A stretch of DNA of 64,000 bases from Mimachlamys varia (GCA_947623455.1 OX392536.1:31191465-31255464); one strand, 5' to 3'. Positions 1 through 12,851 are shown, counted from the stretch's first letter. Notes: generated by a model not told the origin, from the letters alone. A program made the numbers and translations.

Positions 1-110
1 ATCTATCACGTCCTTAAATGACCATATGACGGAAAGCAGAAGCAAACCTACTCGAACATGACAATAACCGAGGAAAACCCAACAACAATAACAACAACAA
101 AAAATAATAA
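1..110 (+). mobile_element. Possible SINE tail fragment
   Basis: The first bases contain CGTCCTTAAATGACC, which matches the tail shared by the SINE copies at 2.9 and 33.7 kb. An ACAACAATAACAACAACAAA stretch follows near position 80-100, as expected of a simple 3' tail. The head would lie left of the window. The match is short, so this is weakly supported. Confidence 0.3.
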
Positions 111-1180
111 GATGGAAAAACATCATCAACTTTAATAGGCCGTGGCCATGTGTTACATATGTATTAATCCATGTTACATTTGGATCAATGGCACAATAAT
201 ATAAATAATGAATCCAACAAAATCACGAATTGTGTTCAGAACCTTTTTTTAGAAATCGCAAAGGAGTGTAATGGTATTGTAAGACATGTTAGATAAGACT
301 TATGTTTTCCTAGTTTGACTACAATAGTTGGTAACAGTAGAGGATGATGTGTCCCCGATGCGTCGCTTTGTCCAAATAACCGTCTTTGTTTCCAGACATT
401 GTTTCATTATTGGTTAAAGATGAATGATCTACAGGAAAAATAATCGCCCTACAATTGCAGGAGATAACTGTCGGCCGACTTCCCTAATCAAAATCTCTCT
501 AGTATAATCAAGTTCATGCTTTACAACGCACCGCCACTAAAATTCTTGAATAAATTCTCCAAAGTATTGATTGCTTAAGGTGTCAAGAAATAAAATATTA
601 AACCAAAACACTTTCAAAGCGTTTCCTTATCAACAGATACGTTAACTTATCGAGCCCTTATGTGATAATTCATAGTTAAACAAATCCGATTTTTGAGTGA
701 TATATTTTAGCATTTAGGAACATCATATATAGAGTATATGCGTCAAGTTGTCCCGAGGAAGCTGACCAGTTATTGAATAGCAGTGCTGTTGAATCGTCCT
801 TATAGCTCAGTTAATGAGGTAATGTTAGGGAACTTCCTTCGTAATGATCAATTGGTACAGACAAAGCCACTGAAGGTGTTAGTTTCCGCTGGGTAATGTC
901 CATTTTATGCGACGCAAACCTTTTGCAGGTTTAAAGCCTCCAGGTATTTGTCTTCCCTGAAAGACAATATATACATAAAACATGCAAACGTTTTTTTCTC
1001 TGTAGAGTGACGCAAGCATGGGTAATGAATTTCTAAACAGGAGGTTGCCTGGTTCAATAGAATACACACTTTTGAAGTAGTCTGTTTACTTCGTTATTGC
1101 AATTGTCTTCAATTGGATTCAGGACTATGCTGCTGAACTGTAAATGTGTCAAATATGAGTTTCATAAAATCTTGAAACGA
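111..1180. other. AT-rich sequence without recognised features
   Basis: No recognisable exon, RNA gene or repeat was seen. The minus-strand 62-codon frame at 879-1067 has no protein-like character. Confidence 0.5.
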
Positions 1181-1290
1181 GCCTAATAATTTTACAAATA
1201 GGCAAGCCTAATAATTTTACAAATAGGCAAGCCTAATAATTTTACAAATAGGCAAGCCTAATAATTTTACAAATAGGCAAGCCTAATAAC
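1181..1290. repeat. 25-bp tandem repeat, 4.4 copies
   Basis: Four essentially identical 25-bp units start at 1181, 1206, 1231 and 1256, with a partial fifth at 1281. Each unit starts GCCTAATAATTTTAC and ends AAATAGGCAA, so a GCCTA/TAGGC inverted pair brackets every unit. The near-perfect identity implies a recent expansion. Confidence 0.95.
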
Positions 1291-1368
1291 TTGAAAAATA
1301 TAATATAATGTAAACTTTCTTCATTTTACAACATTTATGAATCACGTTATCCACCATATATTTATCAC

Positions 1369-1475
1369 TTTTGTTGGCCGGATGTTATCGCGCGTGGGGT
1401 CTTATTGTGGGAGTACCCAGAGAAAACCTAAGTGGTCGGGCAGGTGACCCCATACCTTTCCACGTCCGGTCGGGA
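1369..1475. repeat. GC-richer interspersed repeat fragment
   Basis: This is a GC-rich island in AT-rich surroundings. It contains GTGGGAGTACCCAGAGAAAA, GTGGTCGGGCAGGTGACCCC and CCTTTCCACGTCCGG. The wording resembles an interspersed repeat common in molluscan genomes (recall, not a search). It is too short to classify. Confidence 0.35.
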
Positions 1476-2904
1476 AACTGGAAACATTCGTGACAATCAA
1501 ATTTGCGCTAAGGAAAATGTGACTAGTTACATATGCAAAACTATTGCAACGACAAATTCACTGGATAACAATACAATTATATGATATTAAAATATATCAC
1601 CAAGGCATATAAGATAATATTTCAAAATTGATATACATTATGCCTGTGCCTCTGTTGGAGAAATCTTAGATACAGGATAATAGATATATTAGCATTGTTA
1701 TTTATTAGAACAGCCGCTGCCCGTTTCATTGGATTTATACTTTTTATTGTTCTTGTTTTATTGAACTTGTTTTGAATAAATAAATAATGACCAAACAACG
1801 ATTGCATTTGGCAATTATAACAACGAAATGCGATTATCTGACCAGTCCATGATATTGAAATGTCAAATGATGTCAAATCAATTTGTTTTACATGCTTGTG
1901 TATAATGATATTGTATAAATGATACACAAATGTTAGAGTCAACATTTACATAAGCGTCAACTATACTTTATTTATAATTTTCTTTCTGGATTTGTGGTCA
2001 CGTGGAGTACTTGTATCATACGTTTGATAAGCTTCATTTTACGACAGATATTGTGTACGACTACATAAAAGAATCACATTACAGTTTCGGTGTAATTTTA
2101 TATTGAATTTTATAACGATAGTTAATATCTTCCATGTGGTATCAACCTCACCCTACACCATGTAAACAAAGAGATCGATATACTAGCCTACAGTAAAAGG
2201 TACATCAAAGTACAATTCGATCCGACAGGAGGTCTATATTTGTTGTACCATCTAACCAAGGTCTCACCGGTAGATCTTTGTTTGTCAGACCTTACCTGAC
2301 GGTTTGGTTATTCATCTCAATATTGACTGAACACGACCACGCTACCGGCATTCTAAACTGATACACGGTAACGGAGGACGGATACAAATTGGATATGTAC
2401 TACACATAAAGATCTATTTCGATCCTGACATGCAGATAGATGTCGTATATACCATTAAGTTATGCATATAGAGATATAAATATGATATCAAATATGTATT
2501 GGTCTTTGCTCTTTAGTTATACCCGTTTGTATAAAGGTTCATATTTAATAGTAATAGTAATAATAAAATGACAGCGTTAACAATGTACAAAGCTATGTGG
2601 TAGAATTCTGATAGTTTGGTATATAATAAGTTAGCGATTAGCTTAATCACTGTTTAACGACATTTTTCAAACTTTAATCATTCTGTCAGTGTATAAGGTA
2701 AAATCTTAGAAGTTTGCATGTAAATTAGCACTATTAGATATCTGATATCTGCGAAGTTATAAGTGAATCTATGGTTTAATTCTAAAGTTACATAATAATA
2801 CTTTGCACTAATAAATATATACGAGTCCTGTAATGGAATTGAAGGCAAAATGCTCTGTAGTTGACACTATTGTTTTCTAATGATGTCATGATGTTAAGTG
2901 AAAT
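1476..2904. other. AT-rich sequence without recognised genes
   Basis: No gene was seen. A short stretch at about 2325-2405 (GGTAACGGAGGACGGAT and neighbours) resembles one at 11295-11345 and is probably a dead repeat fragment. The minus-strand 107-codon frame at 1622-1945 is AT-driven and unconvincing. Confidence 0.45.
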
Positions 2905-3118
2905 ATTTGTTTTGGTTTGTTTTGTTTTCGTTTTTGTTTTACGTCCAATTAACAGCAAGGGTCATTTAAGAACGAGCCAGGTGTTGTAACCGGAGAAAAA
3001 CTACCGGGCTACGGTCAGAACCTGACAACTGCTCCACGTTGGCTTCGAGCTCGCAAACCAGAGATGGAGGTCTAGTAGTAGAATATCGAGACACCTTGAC
3101 CACTCGGCCACCGCAGTT
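2905..3118 (-). mobile_element. tRNA-derived SINE, family SINE-1
   Basis: Read on the minus strand, the element starts with a tRNA-like head. A GTGGCCGAGTGGTCAAGG box A lies near 3094-3115, and a diverged box B (GCGAGCTCGAAGCC) lies about 50 bases further on. A body follows, then the tail TTAAATGACCCTTGCTGTTA and a simple AAAAC-rich end near 2905-2945. The head resembles a class II (Ser/Leu-like) tRNA. Related copies are at 35165-35391 and 60105-60327. Divergence suggests it is inactive. Confidence 0.7.
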
Positions 3119-3711
3119 GATTAACGCAACTAAAATATGTACGACTCATTGTTACGTTATTAAATGCTACAGTAATACTGTTATATATTGCATGTATCGT
3201 TTCAAAACAGAGACATGAATGATGAACCAAGATTTTGGAAGTTCATGCTTTAAAAGGACTATGCACAAATGTTGGCTTTTGGAACAACAAAGTAACTATC
3301 ATGTTGCATGGTTAAAGTATGCATGCTAATTGTGACTGGGTCAAAAACAAATAAGGATTGGATTTTTGTAGTTCCAAAGGGTGTTGCTGAAATCAAACTT
3401 TCATAGCTGCGTAAATAATGTTTATAAAACACCAATTAATGACAATGATCAATAAAAGTATTGAAGGTCAAAGGGAAACCATCTGAAAAAACACTATTAT
3501 TTTAATATTTCATTTCAAAAATAGAGTTAATGTTTCTGACCTATTCATTTGATTTATATCTGTATTCTGTAATTGACAGAACGAGAACACAATCTACCTA
3601 CATCAATAAGGTTACTTAAATTTCTCGATACACTATTTCTCCCATTTTAAGTGTTACAAAGCACTGATGATACATGTATGTCACACTTTGGTGTCAAAAC
3701 TACAGTTAATC
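3119..3711. other. No recognised feature
   Basis: AT-rich sequence; nothing supportable was seen. Confidence 0.5.
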
Positions 3712-3835
3712 AATCACCCCGGGACGTATATATTGATGGTTATAGTAAGTAACATAATCACCCCGGGTCGTATCTATTGCTGTTTACAGTAACATAATCA
3801 CCCCGGGACGTATATATTGATGGTTACAGTCACAT
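3712..3835. repeat. ~42-bp tandem repeat, three copies
   Basis: Three units start at 3712, 3756 and 3796. Each has AATCACCCCGGG, then (A/T)CGTAT, then a TATTG(A/C)TG segment, then GTTA(T/C)AGT. The spacing of 44 and then 40 bases shows small indels. The CCCGGG core makes it stand out from the AT-rich flanks. Confidence 0.85.
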
Positions 3836-6804
3836 AAACTTACCTTATGAATGATACTACAACCCCATGTTGTTGTATTAGAGTACCTCTCTGAGGATGA
3901 ACAAAAGATATAATGAAATTCATAGAAAATGACGCATTATCCGGCATTGACAGGCTTATACAATGTTAAGTTTGATAAAAGGCTCATACAGCATACACCG
4001 TACATTGTAAGAACCAAATAACCAACAAAAATATACGAGACGAATTAGCATGTAACGTTTGCAAAAAAGCTGTAACGATTTCGTTGGACTGAATTTGTTA
4101 ACTATGACTGTATTTAAATGGGAAATACAATGTGTTTGTGGTTAAGGGATTGGTAGATAATAGTGTCTGTTGACTAGTATTTATATGTTGTATCAACTCC
4201 CTCAAATTCGCACAAATCGGCAGGATTTATCATAAACATGCAAATCCCATTTCATGCCTAAAAGAGAATCCTTGTAGATTTGACTCTCCACTATGCACTG
4301 GATATCAGAGGAGACCAAAGTCGATATGTTTCAGTAAGCTGTCTAGGAAACTTTAATGGCATCATGTAACGTTACTCTGTCCATGTAATGTATATTAGAG
4401 ATTCTATACTTCGATTATGAGTGACTTTTGATAATAACAATATTCACAAACGATGGGGAAGACCTTCTGCCTTTATGACATTGACCATTTGTACTAAACA
4501 GTCGAACATGTGTTTTCGAAAATGTGTCTGTACATTTTTGTCATTCAGTTGAGTTGTTTCTTGTTATTGTGTTATAGTGTGTAAATGCATTAAGAAACAT
4601 ATTTTCAATAATCTAAAAAATGCTACAGTTGCATCTGCACCGTGTTGAAAGGCTTTCTGATTTAATAGCTTGTATTAGTTTATTTCACTCAGGTGCTACA
4701 TTATATTATTTATATTAGTAAGGGGATGACTTGTTTTCTTATTATGCGAATACATAGATATTTGCATGTGCATTGATGGAGAAAACTTAACATAGACTAG
4801 ACATATTAATCCGACATGCATAAATATGATTTGTTATCAGAAAGAGATGCTATTACTTAACGGAAAAAAATAATGTGTTGCATTTATATTGTAATAAATG
4901 CAACCCGGTATCTTTTAAACTCTAGAAATCTGTTACTCCCTGAGTAAGTATCTAACAGACGACTATCGACCCAGTCAAGTTCTGCTACATCTGTCCTTTG
5001 AGATCGTGGATGGCATTCTAGTTCTGAAATCCAAAAGGTTGTTATTAGCTATGTTTCAATAAATATTACAGCAGACACCCTTCGGCATGATAATAGTTTG
5101 ATGAGGGTTTTAAATGATCTGCAAGAATAAAGTTTGAAATCTTACGCATTTTGCATAACAACTGATCATAGATTTCTAATAGATTGTATGACAGTCCAAG
5201 ACAATCCTTCGATCTGCGTCCAGAGTTATATGTGGATTAATTTGCTAACCTTGGTTTTTTGTGACCTCTAAAAGTTTGTAGACTTGGGAGTTATATGTGT
5301 CAATAAGCTCTGTATTGATTGTGTCACTAGATGTGACGCACAAATACAAGTATAAACAAAAGAATATGCAGGTGAATTTTCGTATTTGGTTGTTCATTTT
5401 ATACTGATATTCTTAACTGTGAATGGATCGAACACCAGTATAGAATACATTGTGCTGGTTGTAATTTAATTGTTGTATGATTTTTGTGAATCGTTTGATA
5501 TATAATACTGTTTCCTATCATGCATTGATTACTAGGTGTGCTTTTGTTTTGTGACTTTTCTTATGAACATGCTAATTCGTGGACAATGTACATGTTTATG
5601 TATTTCGGCAAGAACGTGGCAATAGACATCGTTTCCATCACCTTTGATTTAACAAATTAAGACGGTACTCTGTCACTAACATACTTCAGGGTCTTCTATT
5701 ATTGATGGACTTTGTTTTAACGCACTGCCAAGGACAATTGTTTTCAGTACCGTTGGTTCATTCTGACATAAAGGCAATTATTGAGGTTAAGAAATTGAAA
5801 TCAAACTTAATTGAATAGCTATGATTGTCCAAATATGCAAAGCTTCATTGAAGGATAAGATTATAGCGGAGGCAGTGAACGGTCTGAGGTTATTTCTGTA
5901 ACATAGTATTAAACAAAGACAAACAATTCACAGAATTACGATCAATTTTTATGTTTTTTTTTTCCCTCCGAGAATACCCATTACGGCCGAACAAGTTGAT
6001 TGTACATCAGTGCAATATGCTGAGCTTCCGCTTCATAGAGGTGTCAAAATTAATTACCTATAGTTAGCTGGAGAAAAGACCACTATAAAAATGCGTCTAT
6101 TGACGTAGCAGCGTATTGGCTATTTTTTTTTTATGTCGTGTGAAGGGATATTGTGCTTGGAGAAAACTTTCATCCAATTAAATAACAATTTTGATAGTCT
6201 GTGATACAACGTAGAACATTAAAAATACCGGCAGATATTGCAAAAATGTTTTGTGTCCAATTTACTAATGAGAGATCTGACGGTTGCTGACTACAAAAAT
6301 AACAATAAACCTGCTTCATTTGCTTCGTTCTTTTGACTCACTTAGATAACATTTGATGCATAGTACACCTTCCCCTATATATTTGTTTTTATTTATGAAG
6401 AATAAGTTTGGTTTTTACAGTAATGATATTGCTCTTCGCAGGTAATTGACAATTATCATGAGCAATAAATAAAAGTGTTTTTTTTTCGAAATTGTTTGTT
6501 GTTGAAATATCATTGGCCAGTTTTAAGTGTTTTCTCACTGAATTTTAAAATCAATGTTACAGGGAACGAAAAAACAATTGTGAAAATCGTGACAAGTTTA
6601 TAAGATATTTTGATACCTTCCACCGTTACGTTAGTTAAACGTAGTTTTCGTCGTTGGAAGTGCTAGAATTCAGCATACACTCGATGTATACAGTCATTAT
6701 CTTCTATATAATGTGCACACAAATGAGTTAAAATATACAACAATGATTCCCAAAAAGCAAACTTGCAATTCTTTCTAACCTGATTGTATGTCATGATTTT
6801 CAAA
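3836..6804. other. 3 kb of AT-rich sequence with no recognised feature
   Basis: No open frame with protein-like composition, no tRNA-like box and no clear repeat was found. It could be intron or intergenic spacer. Confidence 0.45.
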
Positions 6805-7095
6805 GCTAACGTAACACACACATATGCTGCATCTTTTAAATTCAGTAATAGATATAGTATGCCGAAAAAATAGAATTGAACTGCATCATACAGCTGTTTC
6901 GTCCTCCTAGAACTCTTCAGTGATGCTAGGAACCAAAATGTTGGAATTTTAAAATGTCTAAACTAATGTAGAAGCAGAAGGGGCAGGTGCGTAAACCCCT
7001 TTAGTTTAGAAAATTAGAATTAAAATTAAACTAGATATGTATACTTTCAAATCGTATAATACGAATATGTGTACAATATGTACCGTGCCACAATT
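6805..7095 (+). repeat. RepB interspersed repeat, copy a
   Basis: RepB is an unassigned family of about 250-290 bp. It starts near ACGTAACACACACAT and runs through a GCTGCA(C/T)CTTTTAAATT block and an ACAGCTGTTTCGTCCTCCTA block. It then has GTGATGCTAGG and ends near ACGAATATGTG. Related copies are at 9635-9795 (inverted), 11481-11740, 11831-11945 and 20872-21122. No open frame spans it. It may be the tail of a larger element. Confidence 0.75.
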
Positions 7096-7144
7096 CTAAG
7101 ATCACAGAAAAAAATAGCAAAAATATTCCTTCAAGATAGCTTAC

Positions 7145-7195
7145 AGACAATATTTGTAGTTTATGGTTTTGGTGGCGATTTGGTATTCTCTGATG
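7145..7195 (+). mobile_element. RepA retroelement, extreme 3' end only
   Basis: TTATGGTTTTGGTGGCG followed by TTTGGTATTCTCTGATG matches the 3' terminus of the RepA copies at 14.8, 26.5, 37.8 and 42.5 kb. Only the last ~50 bases are present, consistent with extreme 5' truncation. Confidence 0.55.
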
Positions 7196-7954
7196 TTTGC
7201 CATATAGCATACCTGCGCTGAAGGTCGGGCATACCACGAGTACTTCTTGTCCCCGTTACATGACTCAGAAAAGGCTGTTTGTTCTTGATATCTTTATATC
7301 TCCCTTGATGCTGCCTCATTCTTTGGCCTTTAGTTGAATGTTCTCTCTTGTGAGAATGGTTATGGGTACTGTCCCCTGGCCGAGCCAAATGGAATCACTT
7401 AAATTTGAAGTTGTGGATCCTTCTAAACATACAACATTAACGATAACAACTAGTTCATCCGTTGTAAGTATGATGTGACCGGGCGGGATGCAAAATGGCA
7501 TGCAGGCACAATTTGATGTAGCAACCTTACCGCTTGTTTCACACCAAATTATGTAAACGAATGGATGACATCCGACTTGAACTCGTTGCTAAGAGTCTGT
7601 TGCAGGATTATTCATCTCTGTTGTTTTGTATTTTTCTGCATTGTACATCACTTTGCATATGTGAAACAACAGTTGTTTTCGTACATTGCAATTGTTTTTC
7701 AATTTAAGTGAATAGACAATTGAAGATGACAACAATGTGCAAGTGTTATGGTCACCATCTTGATCTGAAAGACAGATAAATGTATTATGTATCCCTGTGT
7801 GCTTTGAAGATGGACGTTTCAAATATGCTTATTACATGTAGTATGCGTATTTCTTTTGTCAATGGGAATGATGCATAAGTTCTCAAAGAGTATATGTGAA
7901 ATACACTCGGATGTGATTTAGATTTATATGCGGTTGTTGTGATGAGAAAGTCAC
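7196..7954. other. No recognised feature
   Basis: Several short overlapping frames exist on the minus strand (7161-7822), but none has convincing protein character and none recurs elsewhere. Confidence 0.45.
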
Positions 7955-8112
7955 TCACACTGCCGAAACACCTGGTCTTATTCTTCCATACGTTTCAAGA
8001 GTCTCTACATGTATGTAAATCTTTCCCTTTTCATATTTTCCCCTAATCTTATTGATTTTTTAGATCAGATTTTGGTTTTGTTGTCGCTTCAGTATTATCG
8101 TATTTTTTCTTT
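7955..8112 (+). mobile_element. RepA retroelement 3' UTR fragment
   Basis: It contains GAAACACCTGGTCTTATTCT, then a CCCTTTTCATATTTTCCCC block, a degraded TTTTGGTTTTGTTGTCGCTT and the CAGTATTATCG end. These occur in the same order as in the fuller copy at 42192-42760. No reverse-transcriptase part remains. Confidence 0.7.
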
Positions 8113-9634
8113 GCAAATTGGGGAATCCTTACGAATAGTTATTTATATTTCGTGTAATCTACAGAAGCTTGAATAGCATCGAGGAATAAATTAATGCATG
8201 TGCTGCATTAAAATTGTCCGATATATCCTTGTTTAATTAACGTATTCAGCTAATAAATAAATCGAAATTTCGACTTATTTTGAAATAAATGTTGCGCCCA
8301 AAACTATTTTTATACAAAATACGCTGACTTCCATTGGTATCTTAATAAACGCAGAAAAAAATGTCTAGACTCATGCTTTTCATTCTAACACTATGCTTCA
8401 TCATAACGTCGCTTAGATTATTTTATTTCTGTTTTTTGTTTTTTTATAATTTCGTTGTCGCTAGAAACTTGACGCATCATTAACACTTCATTAAACTTGC
8501 ATCTCATCAATTAATTTCCAATGCATGAGTATTTTTTCAACAAATTGTCAGTTTTCATTTGACAAATATGATATTAAAGTCAGAAATTTGTTTCCGTATT
8601 TCGCTTTTTAGAAAGTGATATGTGATCCCCAGACAACACTTTGAACAATGAATCACCGTGAGATATCGTGTAATTGTTTTAGATACCGTTTTTATTGTCC
8701 TATAACGCTTGCAGGGGTAGTTAACAACTGTTTATAGCAGGTGCTAATTGCAATTATCTTATCAGATTGTTCTACACTTTGCATTTGAGTAAAGAAAAGA
8801 AGTATGTAAAACTAAAATCTAAGGATATACTCCAATGTTTTCTTTGAAATGAAATGTTTTATTTTACATATAGACGTTTTTCTCCATGACCTTCAAAAGA
8901 ATACAAGGTTAAAAAAGAATTGTACTTGTTCCTTCCAATTCTTAACATTGCAAAACCGATATTTTTACGAGTGGAAGTATTCCAAAGACTTCGTTAACTC
9001 GTAATAGAGGGCAATCGATATAACATATGGAAACTGCAAACTTTTGTAAGAATCCGCTACGCAGATACATTTTTTATATACAGTTTGCAAACACAATGTT
9101 TTTCATACCTATATGAAACTAAAAAAATGCCATTAATGCTTAAATACATTTTAAGTCAATGCGCAGTGCAGGACATACATCTAGTTTGTGTAAATTGTAT
9201 GCATCATAAACAAAGCTTATTATGACATTACCTGGTTGATAAGATAACTAGGTCTCAAAAATATTGATTATTTTCGCTAGATATCCCATGTTATTCCGAA
9301 TCGACGACAGTATCGGTAATTATGTATAATTAGATCGACAGAAACCATGTGGTGTTACAACATTGCATTTTCCATTACCTTGAGTGACTTTTTGTTCGTA
9401 TCTTGCGACGCATGCTGCAGCTTAACATGGATATTTACTTTCTTTCCTTCACTGAACCTAATTGAAATGATTGCTTATGCACATGTACGAGAAATCATTG
9501 TTCAACATTATAACACTTGTGCCGTTCGTCCAATTACTCGTACTAAGTCGATATCTACAGGCGAAATTACAAAATAAGATTTAGTCAATAATGTAATTTG
9601 AAATTATACAATATTTTTTTTCAATTTTAATTAT
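8113..9634. other. No recognised feature
   Basis: AT-rich. The plus-strand 76-codon frame at 9347-9577 is the only notable frame and is not recognisable. Confidence 0.45.
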
Positions 9635-9795
9635 AGAGGTTTACGGATCTAATCCTTCTGTCTCTACTGTAGTTAAGAACATTTTAAATTCCATATTTTG
9701 GCCCCTAGCATCACTGACGAGCTCTAAGCGGACCAAACAGCTGTAGTGTGCAGTTAACTGTTTCGTCATACCGTATCTATTACTAAAAAGAAGGT
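9635..9795 (-). repeat. RepB interspersed repeat, copy b, inverted
   Basis: The reverse complement reads TTAGTAATAGATACGGTATG, then CAGCTGTTTGGTCCGC, then GTGATGCTAGGGGCC, in the RepB order. It is the only RepB copy in the opposite orientation. Confidence 0.7.
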
Positions 9796-11270
9796 ACTGT
9801 ATTCACCACTCTGTTTATGTTATATGTAATGGGTTTTAACACATATTTGTACATGTGGAAAATTTGGCAATTCAGCATATTACATATTTTTTATGTTTTT
9901 GATACCCTTGATTTGAGTTACAGGGATTAATGTGAATCGTTCATAGTTGAAGAAATGATTAAGACTGGTTTGTAAACGAAATATCCCACTTGTACATATT
10001 TATATATTAGAACAGGCGCCTCTTAGTATACGACCTGTGATGCATCCAGGCTCATCTCATAACGAAAATGTTCTGTTCAGCTGGTTTGAGTATGTATGTG
10101 TGAATAACATTGTCTAGGTTAAGATTAAAGGAAATAAATAATTGTAAACAATACTCAAATAATAGTCTTGATGTCGTACAATGTACATATATAGGTTAGA
10201 AAGGCACATTTTGTGATGCATCTAAGCTCATCTGATAACAAAAAATTAAGGAACATACTTAAATTACATTTCGTATTAGTGCATGGCATGAATCTACTCA
10301 AATGACAACACACAGATTATCAACCAATTCGAGCCGTTTAAATATTCGTCGATGTAGAAGGCCTAGTTGTCTTTAAAGGACAGGGTTAATTGTGCGGGTG
10401 ACTATTCGGAGACGTTTAGTATTCTACAAAAGGAGTTAAGAAAATGAAGAGATGGCAGTGTTTTAAGTTGCAATCTTAATTCATAATTTGCAACTTTTAA
10501 AATGTGCAAGGTAATAAGTGTTAATAGCTGTCAGCCAGAATAAATAAACTGGCCAACGGGCTAAAGTATAAGTAGTTAGTTCAGAGTTTTCTTTTAGTAG
10601 TGAAACATTACTGTTGCAGACATCCAACGTGAATGAAAAATCACCTGGAGTGTTCAATTTATCATTACCATTTGTAATTCACGGATGCACACGACGCATA
10701 TGGTGCTCTTTTAAATAACAATTGTGGCAATCGTTCAAGAATTAATGGGAGCGCAGGTAAGATGGAAATAAAACCGTTTGCGGTTTGACGTAATGGATAG
10801 AATAGCTACTCAATCATTCTTGCCTGATCGATGCCGATTTAAATGCTTCGTTTTTTCTGTAATAATTGGAGTTTTTCAGTCGAACACAATGCCGGAATGT
10901 TGTATACCTTCTATTTTTATAACCAAGCACAATGCCGTGAGCACTTTAAGCATTGGTACTTTAAAAAGTTCAAGCAAAGAAAAACAACCTGATTGCTTTG
11001 ACATTTCTGAGATGAATGTTTGCAAAACAGTTTATGCAATTTCATTTGTATGACTTGTGTTCTTTTGTTCAATTAGATATAAAAAAATAATTGCCTTGAC
11101 CTCATATTGGTCAAAGCAAAGCATTGTTTGTGTTTATTTTCAGCCCACTGTTAAGTATTCATCAAACCTTTATCAGGACCCCCGTGTTTGGATTTGAAAA
11201 GAGGAAGCATTGGTTCTGTTTGGTCCAGCTTTGATATCATTTGTCTTTAAATGTGCTTCACCAATGCATT
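9796..11270. other. No recognised gene
   Basis: Two short similar stretches, TGTGATGCATC(C/T)A(G/A)GCTCATCT near 10037 and 10213, suggest a small old duplication. The plus-strand 91-codon frame at 10778-11053 is not recognisable. Confidence 0.4.
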
Positions 11271-11480
11271 TACCTCAGCATATCTACTTCCGGTTGAATT
11301 ATTGACGGTAAAAACTACAGAAGACGGATTGAAATTGGTTATGTATCGCTCTTCGTTTGTACCATCTCCTAAAGACGCTGAAGCATTGACCTATGGCTGG
11401 CAGCCCTGGTTTTGCTAATATTGCTGATTGGGAAGAACTTTGGTTGGTAACAGAATCTGACTTTTTTCAGATTGAGCAAA
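11271..11480. repeat. Faint interspersed repeat preceding RepB
   Basis: The AGCATTGACCTATGGCTGGC segment near 11380 recurs in altered form near 14001 (AGCATTGACCTATGACTTGC). The GGTAAAAACTACAGAAGACGG part resembles 2365-2390. It probably belongs to an element that includes RepB. Confidence 0.4.
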
Positions 11481-11740
11481 GATGACGTAACACACACACT
11501 TGTGCTGAACCTGTGAAATTTAGCAATATGTACTGTATGCCGACAAAATGAATTAAACTGCATACAGCTGTTTCGCCACCTAGGACTCTTCAGTGATGCC
11601 TTGGGCCAAATGGTGGGAAGGGTCAGGAGCGTAAAACCCTTTTAATTTATGAATTTAAAAGAAAAATGAAACTAATGCGGTATAATATCACATCGTGTAC
11701 TACGAAAATGTGACTGTATATTATGTACCATGCCATTACT
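11481..11740 (+). repeat. RepB interspersed repeat, copy c
   Basis: It matches copy a from GATGACGTAACACACAC to ATGTACCATGCCAT and includes the ACAGCTGTTTCGCC block. No intact frame spans it. Confidence 0.75.
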
Positions 11741-11830
11741 CAAATGAGACTAACTGTGACTATTGGGGCGCCAGCAACGCTGGCGGTCTGATAACTCCAC
11801 CAGCAAAGTCCGCCACCCCCTATCATTAAA

Positions 11831-11945
11831 AATGACGTTACACACACATGTGCTGCACCTTTTAAATTTAGCAATATATACAGTATGCCGAAAAAATGCA
11901 TTAAACTGATCCATACAGCTGTTTCGTCCTTCTAAAATTATAACA
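11831..11945 (+). repeat. RepB interspersed repeat, copy d, 3'-truncated
   Basis: It begins AATGACGTTACACACACATG and continues to CAGCTGTTTCGTCCTTCTA, where similarity stops. It lies about 90 bp after copy c. A GGCGCCAGCAACGCTGGCGG hairpin lies between them at 11766-11785. Confidence 0.75.
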
Positions 11946-12085
11946 GCATATTTCTGAAATTCTATTTTGCAAACTAAAATGCTTACAAAGCAAACTGTAC
12001 CTTTTATACGTCTGTGTATAGTGAATACACAGTTCTTGAAACTTATCAAAAGTTGTATTCATTATAATTTTTTTGCTGCTTAAGC

Positions 12086-12089
12086 AAAA
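12086..12089 (-). terminator. Pol III T4 terminator, tRNA copy 1
   Basis: On the minus strand TTTT lies six bases after the tRNA 3' end, a normal RNA polymerase III stop. Confidence 0.75.
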
Positions 12090-12094
12090 TAGTA

Positions 12095-12167
12095 CATCCC
12101 CGGCGGGATTCGAACCCGCGACCTCTGGATTAGAAGTCCAGCGCGCTATCCGCTGCGCTACGGGGAC
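12095..12167 (-). tRNA. tRNA-Arg (anticodon TCT), copy 1
   Basis: This is a 73-nt, intronless tRNA for AGA codons. On the minus strand the 7-bp acceptor stem is GTCCCCG paired with CGGGGAT, with a G1:T72 wobble and discriminator G73. A GCGC/GCGC D stem follows, then anticodon stem CTGGA/TCCAG with loop CTTCTAA (TCT at positions 34-36). The variable loop is AGGTC and the T arm is GCGGG-TTCGAAT-CCCGC. Box A (TAGCGCAGCGG) and box B (GGTTCGAATCC) are intact. No CCA is encoded, as expected for a eukaryotic gene. It is identical to three further copies within 5.3 kb. A spurious protein frame across these genes (AQRIARWTSNPEVAGSNPA) is a well-known tRNA mistranslation. Confidence 0.97.
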
Positions 12168-12851
12168 TACTTATTAGAGCTGGTATACACGTTGTTGGCT
12201 TATAATATATCTTAACATTTACTTTCCGCCGGTGTTAATACTTTACACAGTTTTTGGTATTAATTATTCACCATAATAAAAATATGTAGCCGACGACTTG
12301 GGCGGTTATTTTATCAATCTACTGCAGGTTGTAGCTTTTACCACTTCAAACATACAGGTGTTGTACAATATAATTTAAACACAACATTATATTATTCATA
12401 CATAATTGTTTTATTGAGGAGACTAGGAATGCTTGCTTAAGAACAACGAGCCCCGTAACACATGCAATGGTCAATCTAATGTTTAACCCCCTGGATAGTT
12501 ATATCCAAAGACTTATATCAAGAATCAGAATACCTCTATGTAATTTAGATATATTGGACTTGTATATACCCTGTTAAAAGGTACATATATAGATAAACGT
12601 AGTCAATAATAAGGCATTGAGGCTTACGTTTTCATTCATTTATCTCACTGGATTTATAACATGTAAATATCTTCAGCGAACTAACTGAATGTTGCGAGGT
12701 GACATAATATTTAAAGTTCATTTATAAACCTAAGTCATTCAGAGCATGTTTTCTCTTCAAATGGATGTGGAAAGGCAAACCACCGGCCTCTTTTAACCAT
12801 CTATGTATGGTGAACATGAAGTATTTATCTTATACACTTTGTAGATAAACC

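Larger units (their letters stand above)
12000..12430 (-). repeat. Duplicated unit around tRNA-Arg copy 1
   Basis: The sequence on both sides of the tRNA is homologous to the flanks of the other copies. Shared landmarks on the plus strand to the right are ACACGTTGTTGG, CCATAATAA, CCGACGACTTGGGCGGTTA and CAGGTGTT. The flanks have diverged while the tRNA has not. Confidence 0.8.
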
